Source of the DNA: JAVJRN01 sp040218415
Lineage (GTDB): Bacteria; Bacteroidota; Bacteroidia; Cytophagales; Cyclobacteriaceae
Assembly: GCA_040218415.1 (NCBI GenBank)
Contig: JAVJRN010000070.1
Coordinates: 1-64,000, forward strand
Direction: 5' to 3'
Length of the DNA stretch: 64,000 nucleotides
Below the pieces are notes generated by a model. The model searched no databases and was not told the origin of the DNA. It worked only from the letters and a program-made list of their open reading frames with translations. Position 1 is the stretch's first letter. Each line of letters begins with the position of its first letter. Both the position numbers and the translations under genes were made by a program. This document shows positions 9,486 through 18,389 of this stretch, in pieces.

Positions 9486-10265
9486 TTATTCAACCCCCAA
9501 GCCTGTTGCTGCCCAATAAATACCTCCATAGATGTGCGCCAAAAACCACGGATCATTATAGGATTCTGAGATATGACCAAGGGAAGTATAAAATGATCTG
9601 CCTCCGTCAAATTCCTGATACCACGCAATCGGATGAAAATCTCCCATGGCAGTGAATCTGCTGTTATCGCCCCAAGTCCTATCCGGATCGTAGGTCTTTT
9701 CATCGACTGTGAGCAGTACTGTTTGACTTTTCGTAAGTGCCGGCCCGAAAGAATACCACTCATCCGTCCAAATCCATTTTACAGAAAGGTGCATCGTGGA
9801 AGGGTGCGTATTATCCGCCACCGTCATGACACCCGTTTGCTCTTCTGGATGATCTGTAAACACTCTACCGATTAGCTGCTGAAACCACAACTCTTGGTCC
9901 TTATTGGAGGAAGCCGCATGAATCCCGACAAAACCACCTCCATTTCTGATGAATTTCTTAAACGCCCCATCCTGTTCAACCGTGAGATCATACCCTCGGC
10001 TGTGTAGGAAAACCACTACATCTACTTTGCTGAGGTACTGATCCGTAAAGACATCTTGCACATTGCCACTTCCGTTTGCTTGCGCCCATACCAAGTCAAA
10101 ATCGTGCTTTTCAGCCAATTTCCTGAACTGCTCTATGGCAACAGGAATGGTTCGGTCATGCCACCTGTCTGGGCTGGTGTAGAGTAATACTTTGAACTGT
10201 TGAGCTAATCCGGCGAAAGCTGTAGTCAGTAAAAAACTCGCTATGAAGATTGTTTTCTTAGTCAT
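9486..10265 (-). CDS. Secreted ThuA-like domain protein
   Basis: 259 residues: a signal peptide (1-21, ending GLAQ) followed by one ThuA-type domain, a class I glutamine-amidotransferase-like alpha/beta fold. Visible landmarks are FKVLLYTSPDRWHD, VDVVVFLHSRGYDLT, FVGIHAASS, and near the end PIAWYQEFDGGRSFYTSLGH. ThuA-like proteins are common in Bacteroidota glycan and 3-keto-sugar clusters, but their chemistry is not well settled. The start codon overlaps the stop of the GH5-phosphotriesterase fusion by 8 bp, so translational coupling is likely and a shared pathway is implied. A periplasmic sugar-modifying or sugar-binding role is an inference. Confidence 0.82.
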   Translation of the reverse strand: MTKKTIFIASFLLTTAFAGLAQQFKVLLYTSPDRWHDRTIPVAIEQFRKLAEKHDFDLVWAQANGSGNVQDVFTDQYLSKVDVVVFLHSRGYDLTVEQDGAFKKFIRNGGGFVGIHAASSNKDQELWFQQLIGRVFTDHPEEQTGVMTVADNTHPSTMHLSVKWIWTDEWYSFGPALTKSQTVLLTVDEKTYDPDRTWGDNSRFTAMGDFHPIAWYQEFDGGRSFYTSLGHISESYNDPWFLAHIYGGIYWAATGLGVE

Positions 10266-12252
10266 TTATTGAATTGATTTTGCTTAATCCGAAAGCTACC
10301 GTTGGATTTTCCATCATCAAAAGGTTGATTTCACCCTGCGAAAAGCCTGCTGATTTCATTGCGGGAATCAAACCATCCATGATAGCTTCATAGGGTCTAA
10401 GTTCGCCTCCAACAGTAAAACTGTTACCGTCATGAGAAAGTAGAATCTTATGTAATAAGCCTGCCGATTTGAATTGATCCAGCTTTTGGATGTAGTTATT
10501 AATTTCTTTTTCCTTCACTCGATCCAATGAAATCCAAGCACCTTTATCCGCTAAGGAAATTTGGTAATTGACATCTTCAAACTTATCAGCATGTACCCAT
10601 ACCCAAGCCGAAAGCGGCACTTTGTATTTCTCTAGAATTTTAATTTGTGCTTCGACAGCTGCTTTGTTGTTTACAGTGTGGACGGCCATGGCTAGTCCTG
10701 TTTCCTTACTTGTAATTACTCCTGATTCAAATAATTTCAAATCAAGCTTAGAAGGTTTTCCTTCATCGAATGCTAATTTGATAAAACCCGGCTTGATGAT
10801 TGTTCCATCAATTCCATTTTCAAATTCCTCGATCCATATAGCTGCAATCTCTTGAGCGGTAGCCTTTTTCGCCATTTCCGGAACATATCGATCATCAGCA
10901 GCTCCGTAAAAGCCTGTATTGGTGATTATGTCAATTCCTGTTTGATCCGCAATTTGCTCCAGCAAGTCCACTCTCCTACCAAAGTAGGCAGTGGTACAAT
11001 CAAAAATGGCCTGCACTCCTGACAATTTGAGTTTTCTCAGATAAGGAACCACTTGAGCCATCAGAGCAGCCTCATCATAGCTTTTGGCAAGTCCTGGCTC
11101 CTTTCCGAAATTAGAAAATAGATGTTCGTGAGTCAGCGCAAAACCCAGCTGATCACTCGTCCTAATTCCTTGCACCGTGTTGATCGTTCCCTGTCCACTT
11201 GGAACTAGCGCATTTTTGATAGGTGTAAACCACTCGTCTTTATCCAAATCATAGACGATAAAATCTGAGTCGAACTGCCAATAGCTCCAAGACCAATTTC
11301 TAGCCTCAGCTTCTCTAGCGATATAGTTTGTCCATATTTCTCGATACTGTAATTCCGCTTTGTCATAAGCACCAAACTCACCGAGAGTTAAAGGCCGTTT
11401 GTACTTTTTCGCCCAGCGAGTAGCAATCTCAAAATCTTCCTGTACTGCAAGTTTTTCCTCTTCCGTGCCAGTCCAGGTGATTCCGCTCAGGTCTTTATTA
11501 TTCTTAGACCAAGGTGCACCTTGGTGAGTAAACTCAATAGGCGAGTAATAGTGAATTGCCACAATAATATTTCGGTCCTCCTCTGGCAAAGTAAGATCTT
11601 TCAATCGCTTGATTTGATTACCATAAATTGGTCCCAAGAGTAGTGTCCTATACGGATTAGATTCACGAATTATTTTGTGAGCCTTCGCATGTAGATCATT
11701 CCAAATTTCGGGATCCATATTCGGCTCATTGGCTACTTCGAATAGTACTTCATCAGGTTCGTCTTTTAGAAATTCTGCAATCTGCTTCCACATAGCAAGA
11801 AACATCGGCTGGGTGCTAATAGGGTTCTCCTGCATGGCTCCATGTTCATGAAAGTCAACAATCACCATCAAGTCATTGTCCAATGACTGCTTAATAGCCC
11901 AATCCAATGTGGTAAAGAACTTTGGATCAATAGTAAATTTCTCATCTCTCGAAAATCGAAAGGGTGAAATTTTGATACGGACATTATCAAAGCCCGCTTC
12001 TTTGATGAGCCTGAAATGCTTTTTTTTCATTCTCGCCTTGGCAGTATCATTCCAGATCGGATCGTATCCTATAATATTGACTCCTTTACCCAAACGTTCA
12101 TTTTGAGCGAAAGCGAAAAGATCTTCCTCAGCTACTTGCTGTGCAGCAGACTGATTAGCGCTTGCAAAAGCTAGAAAGCAAGTCAATACCACTAAGGCAG
12201 TTTTGGCTAACTGCGGTTTTTTTAGGATTATCTGTTGTGTCATTTGTTTCAA
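10258..12252 (-). CDS. GH5 glycanase fused to a phosphotriesterase-like lactonase domain
   Basis: 664 residues and two complete enzyme domains in one chain. After a signal peptide (to about 38, ending SAAQQ), residues 48-352 form a GH5 barrel: GKGVNIIGYD, VRIKISP, VDFHEHG, VANEPN with acid/base Glu176, HYYSP, and LGEFGAYD with nucleophile Glu292. Residues 357-660 form a phosphotriesterase/PLL-type amidohydrolase with every expected metal ligand position: THEH (His375, His377), GFIKLAF (bridging Lys492), AVHTV (His525), VHAD (His554), SHDG (Asp608). Family members hydrolyse lactones or phosphotriesters. Because a PQQ sugar dehydrogenase is encoded 3 kb downstream in the same operon, lactone opening is the attractive reading. 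The reading frame crosses the junction (residues 350-358, PSGQGTINT) without any irregularity. The fusion itself is what I see; the lactonase role is inferred. Confidence 0.88.
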   Translation of the reverse strand: MKQMTQQIILKKPQLAKTALVVLTCFLAFASANQSAAQQVAEEDLFAFAQNERLGKGVNIIGYDPIWNDTAKARMKKKHFRLIKEAGFDNVRIKISPFRFSRDEKFTIDPKFFTTLDWAIKQSLDNDLMVIVDFHEHGAMQENPISTQPMFLAMWKQIAEFLKDEPDEVLFEVANEPNMDPEIWNDLHAKAHKIIRESNPYRTLLLGPIYGNQIKRLKDLTLPEEDRNIIVAIHYYSPIEFTHQGAPWSKNNKDLSGITWTGTEEEKLAVQEDFEIATRWAKKYKRPLTLGEFGAYDKAELQYREIWTNYIAREAEARNWSWSYWQFDSDFIVYDLDKDEWFTPIKNALVPSGQGTINTVQGIRTSDQLGFALTHEHLFSNFGKEPGLAKSYDEAALMAQVVPYLRKLKLSGVQAIFDCTTAYFGRRVDLLEQIADQTGIDIITNTGFYGAADDRYVPEMAKKATAQEIAAIWIEEFENGIDGTIIKPGFIKLAFDEGKPSKLDLKLFESGVITSKETGLAMAVHTVNNKAAVEAQIKILEKYKVPLSAWVWVHADKFEDVNYQISLADKGAWISLDRVKEKEINNYIQKLDQFKSAGLLHKILLSHDGNSFTVGGELRPYEAIMDGLIPAMKSAGFSQGEINLLMMENPTVAFGLSKINSIND

Positions 12253-12266
12253 ACTCGTGCTCGTTT

Positions 12267-13250
12267 TTACTTTGTGTTATATACTTCTTCGATTGCAGAT
12301 CTGAGCGCATCCATCATACCATCCACTCGCTTAAAGGGATCGTAAAATTCACCTCGCACCTTAAGTGTTTCTACAGGTAGGAAGCCTTTATATCCCTTAT
12401 CCTTTAGTATTTGGATTAACTTCTCATAGTCAATGCGAGTCGTCCCTCCATAGCCATCGGTAAATTCTTTTACTTGCCAGTTTACTGCGTATGGCACCAT
12501 CATTTCTATGTCTTTGTAAGGATCTTCGGTAGTGAAATTGCCAGTATCAACAATGATTCCCGCCCATTTTGAGTCTAATCGCTCCATCACATAGAGACAT
12601 TGCTCAGCAGTCTGAAGCATTTCACCATGATTTTGAATGCCTATTTTGACTCCATACTTTTCAGCTGTTGGAATGAGTGCTTTATAGCATTCGATCATCC
12701 ACTCCGCTGGCACTTCCCAGTTGTCTTCATACCCTTTCGGAATAGCTCCAGCGAAAACCCGTAAAACTGGTGCGCCGATCTTGGAAGCAGTCGCGATCCA
12801 CTTTTTAGCTAGCTCAACGCCTTCAGCTCTCACCGCTGAATCGGGCGAGGCAAAATGATTTCTTATTCCTGTGCCACTTATTTCAATTCCTAAACTATCG
12901 GCGTAAGCTTTGAACTTTGCCAAGTATTCGTCTGAAGGAACTTCAGGATAAGTAGGAAAGAAATAACCAGTCGGATCAACCGCGTTGATGTTTTGTGATT
13001 TGCACCAATCTAAAAGATTGAACAAGGAATAAACCTGATCCTTATCCCTTGACTCACGAGCGGAAAGCAAGTCAGCAAATGAATAGGCATTGACGCCTAA
13101 TATAATTCCAGAATCATCATTCGCAACATTTTCGCTTTTAGGTGTCTTTTCGCAGGAAATTGTCATTAACAAAATCGAAAGCAGAACCACACTTATACCG
13201 GCCGATAAAGCCTGGCGCAAAAGGTTTAGTTTATTCAATGCGTTTCTCAT
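12267..13250 (-). CDS. TIM-barrel sugar isomerase/epimerase-like lipoprotein (AP endonuclease 2 superfamily)
   Basis: 327 residues with a lipoprotein signal (hydrophobic 15-32, Cys33 in MTISC). The rest is a xylose-isomerase-like/AP-endonuclease-2 TIM barrel. Candidate metal-site strands carry GIQNHGE (about 204-210), IIVDTGNF (232-239, Asp235) and FLPVETLK (290-297, Glu294). Relatives include IolE-type dehydratases, epimerases, and the sugar-active lipoproteins found with 3-keto-glycoside enzymes in Bacteroidota. An exported isomerase-like protein is normal for this phylum but odd elsewhere. The gene begins 2 bp after the GH50-like stop and is followed at 14 bp by the GH5-PTE fusion, so it belongs to the same transcript. 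I cannot tell isomerase, epimerase, dehydratase or hydrolase apart from the sequence alone. Confidence 0.8.
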   Translation of the reverse strand: MRNALNKLNLLRQALSAGISVVLLSILLMTISCEKTPKSENVANDDSGIILGVNAYSFADLLSARESRDKDQVYSLFNLLDWCKSQNINAVDPTGYFFPTYPEVPSDEYLAKFKAYADSLGIEISGTGIRNHFASPDSAVRAEGVELAKKWIATASKIGAPVLRVFAGAIPKGYEDNWEVPAEWMIECYKALIPTAEKYGVKIGIQNHGEMLQTAEQCLYVMERLDSKWAGIIVDTGNFTTEDPYKDIEMMVPYAVNWQVKEFTDGYGGTTRIDYEKLIQILKDKGYKGFLPVETLKVRGEFYDPFKRVDGMMDALRSAIEEVYNTK

Positions 13251-13252
13251 AC

Positions 13253-14683
13253 TTATTGGTCCAAGTATTGAATGAGTTGATAGGTGTGATCGTTGACCAT
13301 TTTGGCATTTTCTAGTAATGGCTTGTAGGGCACAAAATCACTATTTACAATTCCCTTATTTGAATCACGATTGGATGGGTCTGTAGTTAGATCATTTGGA
13401 TCATTGTCTTGATAAGTGAACCAGTGCCAGCCGACGCATGCTTTGCTTTTTAAGAGTTCGATTGTAAAATTTTGATAGAAATATCCGCGATCTGCTTGTG
13501 TGGGTACATTCCAGCCAGCCCCTGTATTATTTGGTAAACCTGAGTCTTCGCCTTTAGTGTACCATTCGGTGATGATGAACGGACGTCCAGACCAAGTCTG
13601 CCAATTATCCATAATGGACGGAACAGGTTCCCACTTTCTGTAGTGGTTGATGGAAATGATATCCATGTATTTGCCTGCTACTTCAAAGATTTCTTTGCTT
13701 TGCAATTCCTCTTTTTCCTGATTGAATCGGCAGCCTAAGTACAGATGATTAGGATCATACTTGCGAACCGCGGCAGCTACTTTTTTGACGTAAGTCTCAA
13801 AGTAAAAAGCATTAAACGCTCCTCGGTCTGCATCCGTGATGTCGTCTAGCGTTGCACCTTTCCCTTTGCGTTCATCGAACCATTTTCTAGCGGCAATGTA
13901 GCCAGGTTCGTCTTTGGCTAAGTAAATGAGGTGACGATCCAAGGCATCATTTTTCCAAGGCAACTCATTGTCGGTATAGTAACCCAGAAGGTTTTTATCG
14001 TTGGCGTATTTCGCAACTGGCCTGATGGCCGACTCGATATGCTGGTCAAATTCGGGATCAAAAACCATGGCTAAGTCAAAGCGGTAACCTTGCCAGCCTG
14101 TGACCTTATACTCACCACCAAACTTCTTGATGTGTTCGTGTTTGTAAGAGCCCATCGGACTGACGATGATGGTGTAAACCAAAGGCTTCTCACCTTCCCG
14201 CATCAAGTCAACGCTAGACCATGCACCTGTTCCGTTGAAACCGTACTCTCTTAATAACTGCGTTTCCTTTTTGAGCCAAGACTCATCCGATCCGTACTTC
14301 TCAGCTTGCGCCTTTTTTTGATTTTCTGATCTCCCCGGTCTGAACACCGCCACTCCTTTGTGAATAAAAGGATAACCGTCAGGATCTATGATCCACCATC
14401 GATCATCCTTTTTCTCTACCCTGAAAAAACCTGTCGCTTTTGATTTATTGATTTTCCAACCACCGTAATTACTTGCTTTTGGATCTTTTGAATAATTGAA
14501 ATTAGGTAGGCGATCGACTGTTCTTGCCGAGTAGGTGGCCCAATCCTCACTTTGAGCATTTTTTCTAGCCTCCACTTGAATAAAAGAGGCATTGTCATCC
14601 AAAGCCATTTGGGAATAGGCTGTACAACTTAAAAAAAGGACAAATGATAAGTAGATCGTTTTCATCATAGAATTTTGGCTCAT
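13253..14683 (-). CDS. GH50-like (beta-agarase-related) clan GH-A hydrolase
   Basis: 476 residues with a signal peptide; Met6 or Met7 (MKTIYLSFVLFL, then TAYSQ) may be the true start. The barrel has DRWWIIDPDGYPF (94-106), LLGYYTDNELPW with candidate acid/base Glu240, INHYRKW, RPFIITEWYTKGEDSG with candidate nucleophile Glu373, a GAGWNVPTQADR segment, and GWHWFTYQDND. That combination resembles GH50 beta-agarases, but typical GH50 enzymes are several hundred residues longer because of an N-terminal carbohydrate-binding-like domain that is largely missing here. I therefore call it agarase-related, not agarase. It is the first gene after the terminator at 14806-14844 and heads the compact hydrolase operon. 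Confidence 0.7.
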   Translation of the reverse strand: MSQNSMMKTIYLSFVLFLSCTAYSQMALDDNASFIQVEARKNAQSEDWATYSARTVDRLPNFNYSKDPKASNYGGWKINKSKATGFFRVEKKDDRWWIIDPDGYPFIHKGVAVFRPGRSENQKKAQAEKYGSDESWLKKETQLLREYGFNGTGAWSSVDLMREGEKPLVYTIIVSPMGSYKHEHIKKFGGEYKVTGWQGYRFDLAMVFDPEFDQHIESAIRPVAKYANDKNLLGYYTDNELPWKNDALDRHLIYLAKDEPGYIAARKWFDERKGKGATLDDITDADRGAFNAFYFETYVKKVAAAVRKYDPNHLYLGCRFNQEKEELQSKEIFEVAGKYMDIISINHYRKWEPVPSIMDNWQTWSGRPFIITEWYTKGEDSGLPNNTGAGWNVPTQADRGYFYQNFTIELLKSKACVGWHWFTYQDNDPNDLTTDPSNRDSNKGIVNSDFVPYKPLLENAKMVNDHTYQLIQYLDQ

Positions 14684-14805
14684 TTTCAGGTTTTTTTCTA
14701 ATTAGTAAAGGCTGACTACATTTGGAAAAGCCTCCTTTTTGTCAGCTTGTTGATAAGTCCTCTCACACATTTTTCTTGAATAGAATTGAAACCAGTCTTC
14801 GTTTA

Positions 14806-14844
14806 ACAATAAAGAAATGGCAGCCACAGTAAACTGTGGCTACC
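14806..14844 (-). terminator. Rho-independent-type terminator after the SusC-SusD-lipoprotein genes
   Basis: Positions 14819-14829 and 14834-14844 form an 11-bp stem (one G-U pair on the transcript) around the 4-nt loop at 14830-14833. On the reverse strand the stem is followed by a T-rich stretch (ATTTCTTTATTG). It sits 55 bp beyond the stop of the duplicated-domain lipoprotein and 123 bp before the GH50-like gene start, so it probably separates, or attenuates between, the uptake genes and the hydrolase operon. Confidence 0.7.
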
Positions 14845-14898
14845 AAACCCTGAACTATGAAGAAGGATTAAAATTTACATTGCGTGATACAGGCGTTA

Positions 14899-16614
14899 TT
14901 AGTTAGCTATGAAATCAACACAATTACTGAGTAACTGAGCGCCCACCTCGTTGTAGGAATAACCGTCACCAGTACCCGCCAGAAACATTCTTTTACCAGC
15001 AAATGAATCAGCTCCTTCATAAGCTGCCCCAGGCTCAAAGATTGCTATTATTCCCAAAGTGCCTTCTGCGTTAGTGCCCAGAAGCGTTCCATTACCTGCA
15101 TCTGCGATTGCAGTTGCATGAAGCTCAGAATTTGAGATGGCTATAGAATTGTCTGCATCCAAGGAGATACCAGTAAAGATAGGATGACTTGTATCTGTTG
15201 CTTTAACAAGCGTACCAGCCGCCTCATTGAATTCCGCTGTATTGAAATAGTGTAACCTTGTATTTCTCGCAACGAACGAACTCAAGTTAAGTACAGGTGT
15301 AGAGACTGTTGTCCAAGCTGGTCTTGCACCATCACTAAAGTTGCCGCTATTGGTACTTCTTGAAATGATGACCAAATCAAAAGTATTCAGTATCGCAGCA
15401 CCACCTGCATCCAGATTGGCATATTTTTCTGATTCCATCTCCACAGTGTGACCTTTGGTAGCTAGGAAATCAGCAAAGCCTTGATCAGCACCCACATTAT
15501 TTGTCACAAATGCTATATTAAGCGGCCTAGACGTAAGACCTCCACCGCCGCTACCTGAGGCGACAGCCCCTGTGATGAGAAACTCAATGCTGTTCAAGAA
15601 TAACTGTGCTCCCGAATCGTTGTAAGTATATCCTCCGCCTGTTCCTGCTAAAAACATTCTTTTCCCAGGGTAAATCTCTCCACCTTCATATGCAGCAATA
15701 CCTGCATCAAAGTATGCGATAGCAGCATCAGCCCCATCAGCAGTGGTACCTATCAAAGTTCCATTACCCGCATCAATTCCAACCACTGTGTGTAGTGCAG
15801 TTGCAGTAACGGCGATTAGTCCATCTGCGTCCAATGTAACATTAGAAAATACAGGATGTGAAGCGTCTACTGCTTTGATACTCGTACCTCCACCCTCATT
15901 CTGATTTTCGCTAGGAAAATACTGTAATCTTGTACTTCTCGCTACGAAAGAGCTTAAGTTCAAAATAGGAGTCGAGACTGTCGTCCAAGCTGGTCTTGCC
16001 CCATCACTGAAGTTACCACTGTTTGTGTTTCTTGAGAGGATTATTAAATCGAAACGATTTAACTCAGCTGCTCCCGTGGCATCAAGGTTATTGTATTTAC
16101 CTACCTCAGCCTCTACAGTATGGCCATTAGCTATAAGCAGATCTAGATAGCCTTGATCACCAACAATGTCATCAGTAATAAACGCAATGTCTAGCGGAGT
16201 GAGCAATCCGCCTCCTCCGCCTCCACCAATGATAGGCTCACCTGGACCGAGTGTCACAGAGTAGGTTTTCGAAGCGCTCGTGTTGTCCAAATGAAGAATC
16301 TCCAAGGTAATATCGAAGGTTACTTCAACGGTATCTGCATTCACAAATATTACCGTTACTACTGAGTCTTCCGAGCTAACAGGCGTACCATTAGGAAAAG
16401 TCCACTCACGGGACTGTACCTTTGTAGACAAATCAGAGAACGTTATTGAATCACCACTAGATATGTTCGTAGCTGATAGCTGTGCTTCAACAACTCCGAT
16501 CTCAAACTCACCGACATCAGTACGAAAATCTTCTTCCTCCTCGCACGAAACAAAGAGTAAGAAAAGACCGAAGATCAATGAAAACCGGGCAATTAAAAAT
16601 CTATTCATTTTCAT
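14899..16614 (-). CDS. Surface lipoprotein with PKD-like module and two copies of a ThuA-like domain (SusE/F position)
   Basis: 571 residues. A lipoprotein signal ends at Cys24 (LFVSC) and is followed by EEEE, a known surface-export pattern in Bacteroidota. Residues about 40-125 resemble a PKD/Ig module (SGDSITFSDLS, REWTFPNGTP). Then come two tandem copies of a ~205-residue domain, about 140-345 and 365-571, each introduced by a glycine-rich linker. Both copies share FDLIILSRNTNSGNFSDGA/FDLVIISRSTNSGNFSDGA, ARPAWTTVSTP, LNLSSFVAR, and GKRMFLAGTG. The fold looks like the GATase/ThuA type but no catalytic residues are obvious. As the third gene after SusC and SusD it takes the place of a surface glycan-binding protein; that role is inferred. 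Codons of the two copies remain similar, so the duplication may be fairly recent. Confidence 0.78.
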   Translation of the reverse strand: MKMNRFLIARFSLIFGLFLLFVSCEEEEDFRTDVGEFEIGVVEAQLSATNISSGDSITFSDLSTKVQSREWTFPNGTPVSSEDSVVTVIFVNADTVEVTFDITLEILHLDNTSASKTYSVTLGPGEPIIGGGGGGGLLTPLDIAFITDDIVGDQGYLDLLIANGHTVEAEVGKYNNLDATGAAELNRFDLIILSRNTNSGNFSDGARPAWTTVSTPILNLSSFVARSTRLQYFPSENQNEGGGTSIKAVDASHPVFSNVTLDADGLIAVTATALHTVVGIDAGNGTLIGTTADGADAAIAYFDAGIAAYEGGEIYPGKRMFLAGTGGGYTYNDSGAQLFLNSIEFLITGAVASGSGGGGLTSRPLNIAFVTNNVGADQGFADFLATKGHTVEMESEKYANLDAGGAAILNTFDLVIISRSTNSGNFSDGARPAWTTVSTPVLNLSSFVARNTRLHYFNTAEFNEAAGTLVKATDTSHPIFTGISLDADNSIAISNSELHATAIADAGNGTLLGTNAEGTLGIIAIFEPGAAYEGADSFAGKRMFLAGTGDGYSYNEVGAQLLSNCVDFIAN

Positions 16615-16742
16615 TATTTTTAGTTTTTTTTAGTGAATGTTAGGTGGTGACTTTATCAACGACTTTGGTATCGAATGTCACCTCCTCATTAAGTTTTATA
16701 TTGGCTCGCTTCATCAGAGAAGCCATCCGAAAAAATTACTGT

Positions 16743-18311
16743 TTAGAAGTAGCCATCATTTTGAGGGAACCCTTCTCCCATCAAGTTGATTTGGCTTTGC
16801 GGTATAGGCATATTCACCATGTGAGGCGCCATTGGCTCAAGTACTACGTTTGCATCGCTAGAACCATATTGGTAGTAGAGGTTTTGTCTTTCTACTAGCA
16901 AGCCAATACGCTTTAGAAGAAACCATCTGTTTTTCTCAAAAGCCAATTCCCTGGCAGATTCTTCCAAATAAGTATCCAGCGTGAATTCAGTGATGTCATA
17001 AGTTGCATTATCTACCCCAAATGCTCTTCTTCTAATCCGATTGATATAGTCAAGTGCTAATGGACTCGATGAATTCTCGCCATCCATTCTCCAATGTGCC
17101 TCTGCACCTAGTAGAAGTGTTTCTGCAAATCTGTAGTAGATAATATCTTTCCAGCTGTCATTGGTGAAAGCACCTTTCTCTTCATCGTAGAATTTCTTTA
17201 AACTAAAGTGATACTGTCTGTAGTTGTCTGGATAAGCAGAGATCTCTTCACCGAAGTTCGGTAGCTCTGGATTATTCACATAAAGGGTGGTAGGGTAGTA
17301 ATAAGTGGTATATCTCAAGTCGTTATCCTGATCATACAAAGATTGCAAATAGTCATTCGGAAAAGACCATCCAAGCGCCTGACCACCCAACTCTACATCA
17401 TTGATGATCTCATCTGAGATCTCATAAGCCCTATTGGTAAACAAACTACCAATCCAAGTACCACCACCACCAGCAAGGGCATCTCCGCCATTGGCCGAAC
17501 CAAGAAGTTCATCTCTGGTGTAAACATATAATCCTTCAGCATGCGTCAAATCTTGGCCAAACACCGTATTAAGCCCTACTAAGCGATGTGTACCATCATT
17601 GATAATGGCATCAAATTGGGCTGCTGCTTCTGTCCAGTCACTTTGCCACATGGCACTCTTACCTCTCAGATGTCTTGCTGCGCCTTGTCCGTATCTTCCA
17701 TGACCTTCATTATAACTTAGATTTTCGATAGCGAAATCAAAGTCACTATTGATCAAGTCGAAAACAGCATTTGGATCCGCTGGAACGTAAGCTACAGAGT
17801 CAAAAGCATTTTCAGGAGTAGTAGCTATGGTGTCTAAAAGAATTCTTCCATACATTCTGATCAAGTCAAAATATAACTCTCCTCGTATCAACCTCGCCTG
17901 AGCCACCTGCTTATTCAAATTACCGGCAGGATCAGCCTCTAGGTTTCGTGAATTCGAAATGATCGCATTGGCCTTGTCGATGATGTTATAAGCCGTCACC
18001 CACTTGGTATCCGTAAATCCTCCTGGCGTATGACCCTCGCCGTAAGGTCTGTGCCAAGTACGTACCAGGCCAAGGTCATGCGCTACGTAAAAAAACGCAT
18101 TTGACTGTAGCGCTGCGCCCTCAAATGCTGGGAAGTTATAAACCCGCATACGGTTATAGAGCGCATTCACCCCTACTTCAAGACCTTCCACTGAAGAGTA
18201 GATGTAGTCTGAGTAGATATTGTCCACTGGAACTTCTTCCAGAAAATCTTCACATGCCGTGAAACCTGATAACAGGGTCACTATGAGTATGTATCTAAAT
18301 ATTCTTTTCAT
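16743..18311 (-). CDS. SusD-like starch-binding/RagB family lipoprotein
   Basis: I choose the start at 18311 because it opens a standard lipoprotein signal (MKRIFRYILIVTLLSGFTAC, lipid Cys20); the frame is open 23 codons further up to 18380. The mature protein begins EDFLEEVPVDNIYSD, the usual SusD start, and contains the TPR-rich helical body (NKQVAQARLIRGELYFDLI) and the C-terminal SusD signature (YRFAETLLLGAEAHWR, then ELAFEKNRWFLLKRIG). About 522 residues is a normal length. SusD proteins sit as lids on the SusC transporter and bind the glycan at the cell surface. The SusC stop is 78 bp upstream of this start. Confidence 0.93.
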   Translation of the reverse strand: MKRIFRYILIVTLLSGFTACEDFLEEVPVDNIYSDYIYSSVEGLEVGVNALYNRMRVYNFPAFEGAALQSNAFFYVAHDLGLVRTWHRPYGEGHTPGGFTDTKWVTAYNIIDKANAIISNSRNLEADPAGNLNKQVAQARLIRGELYFDLIRMYGRILLDTIATTPENAFDSVAYVPADPNAVFDLINSDFDFAIENLSYNEGHGRYGQGAARHLRGKSAMWQSDWTEAAAQFDAIINDGTHRLVGLNTVFGQDLTHAEGLYVYTRDELLGSANGGDALAGGGGTWIGSLFTNRAYEISDEIINDVELGGQALGWSFPNDYLQSLYDQDNDLRYTTYYYPTTLYVNNPELPNFGEEISAYPDNYRQYHFSLKKFYDEEKGAFTNDSWKDIIYYRFAETLLLGAEAHWRMDGENSSSPLALDYINRIRRRAFGVDNATYDITEFTLDTYLEESARELAFEKNRWFLLKRIGLLVERQNLYYQYGSSDANVVLEPMAPHMVNMPIPQSQINLMGEGFPQNDGYF

Positions 18312-18389
18312 TTTTTTATTCGTTTTATCATTCAATTTCATCGGGTCGAGAGGAATAACCCTCTCATTCAAATTCATCAAATCATTAGT

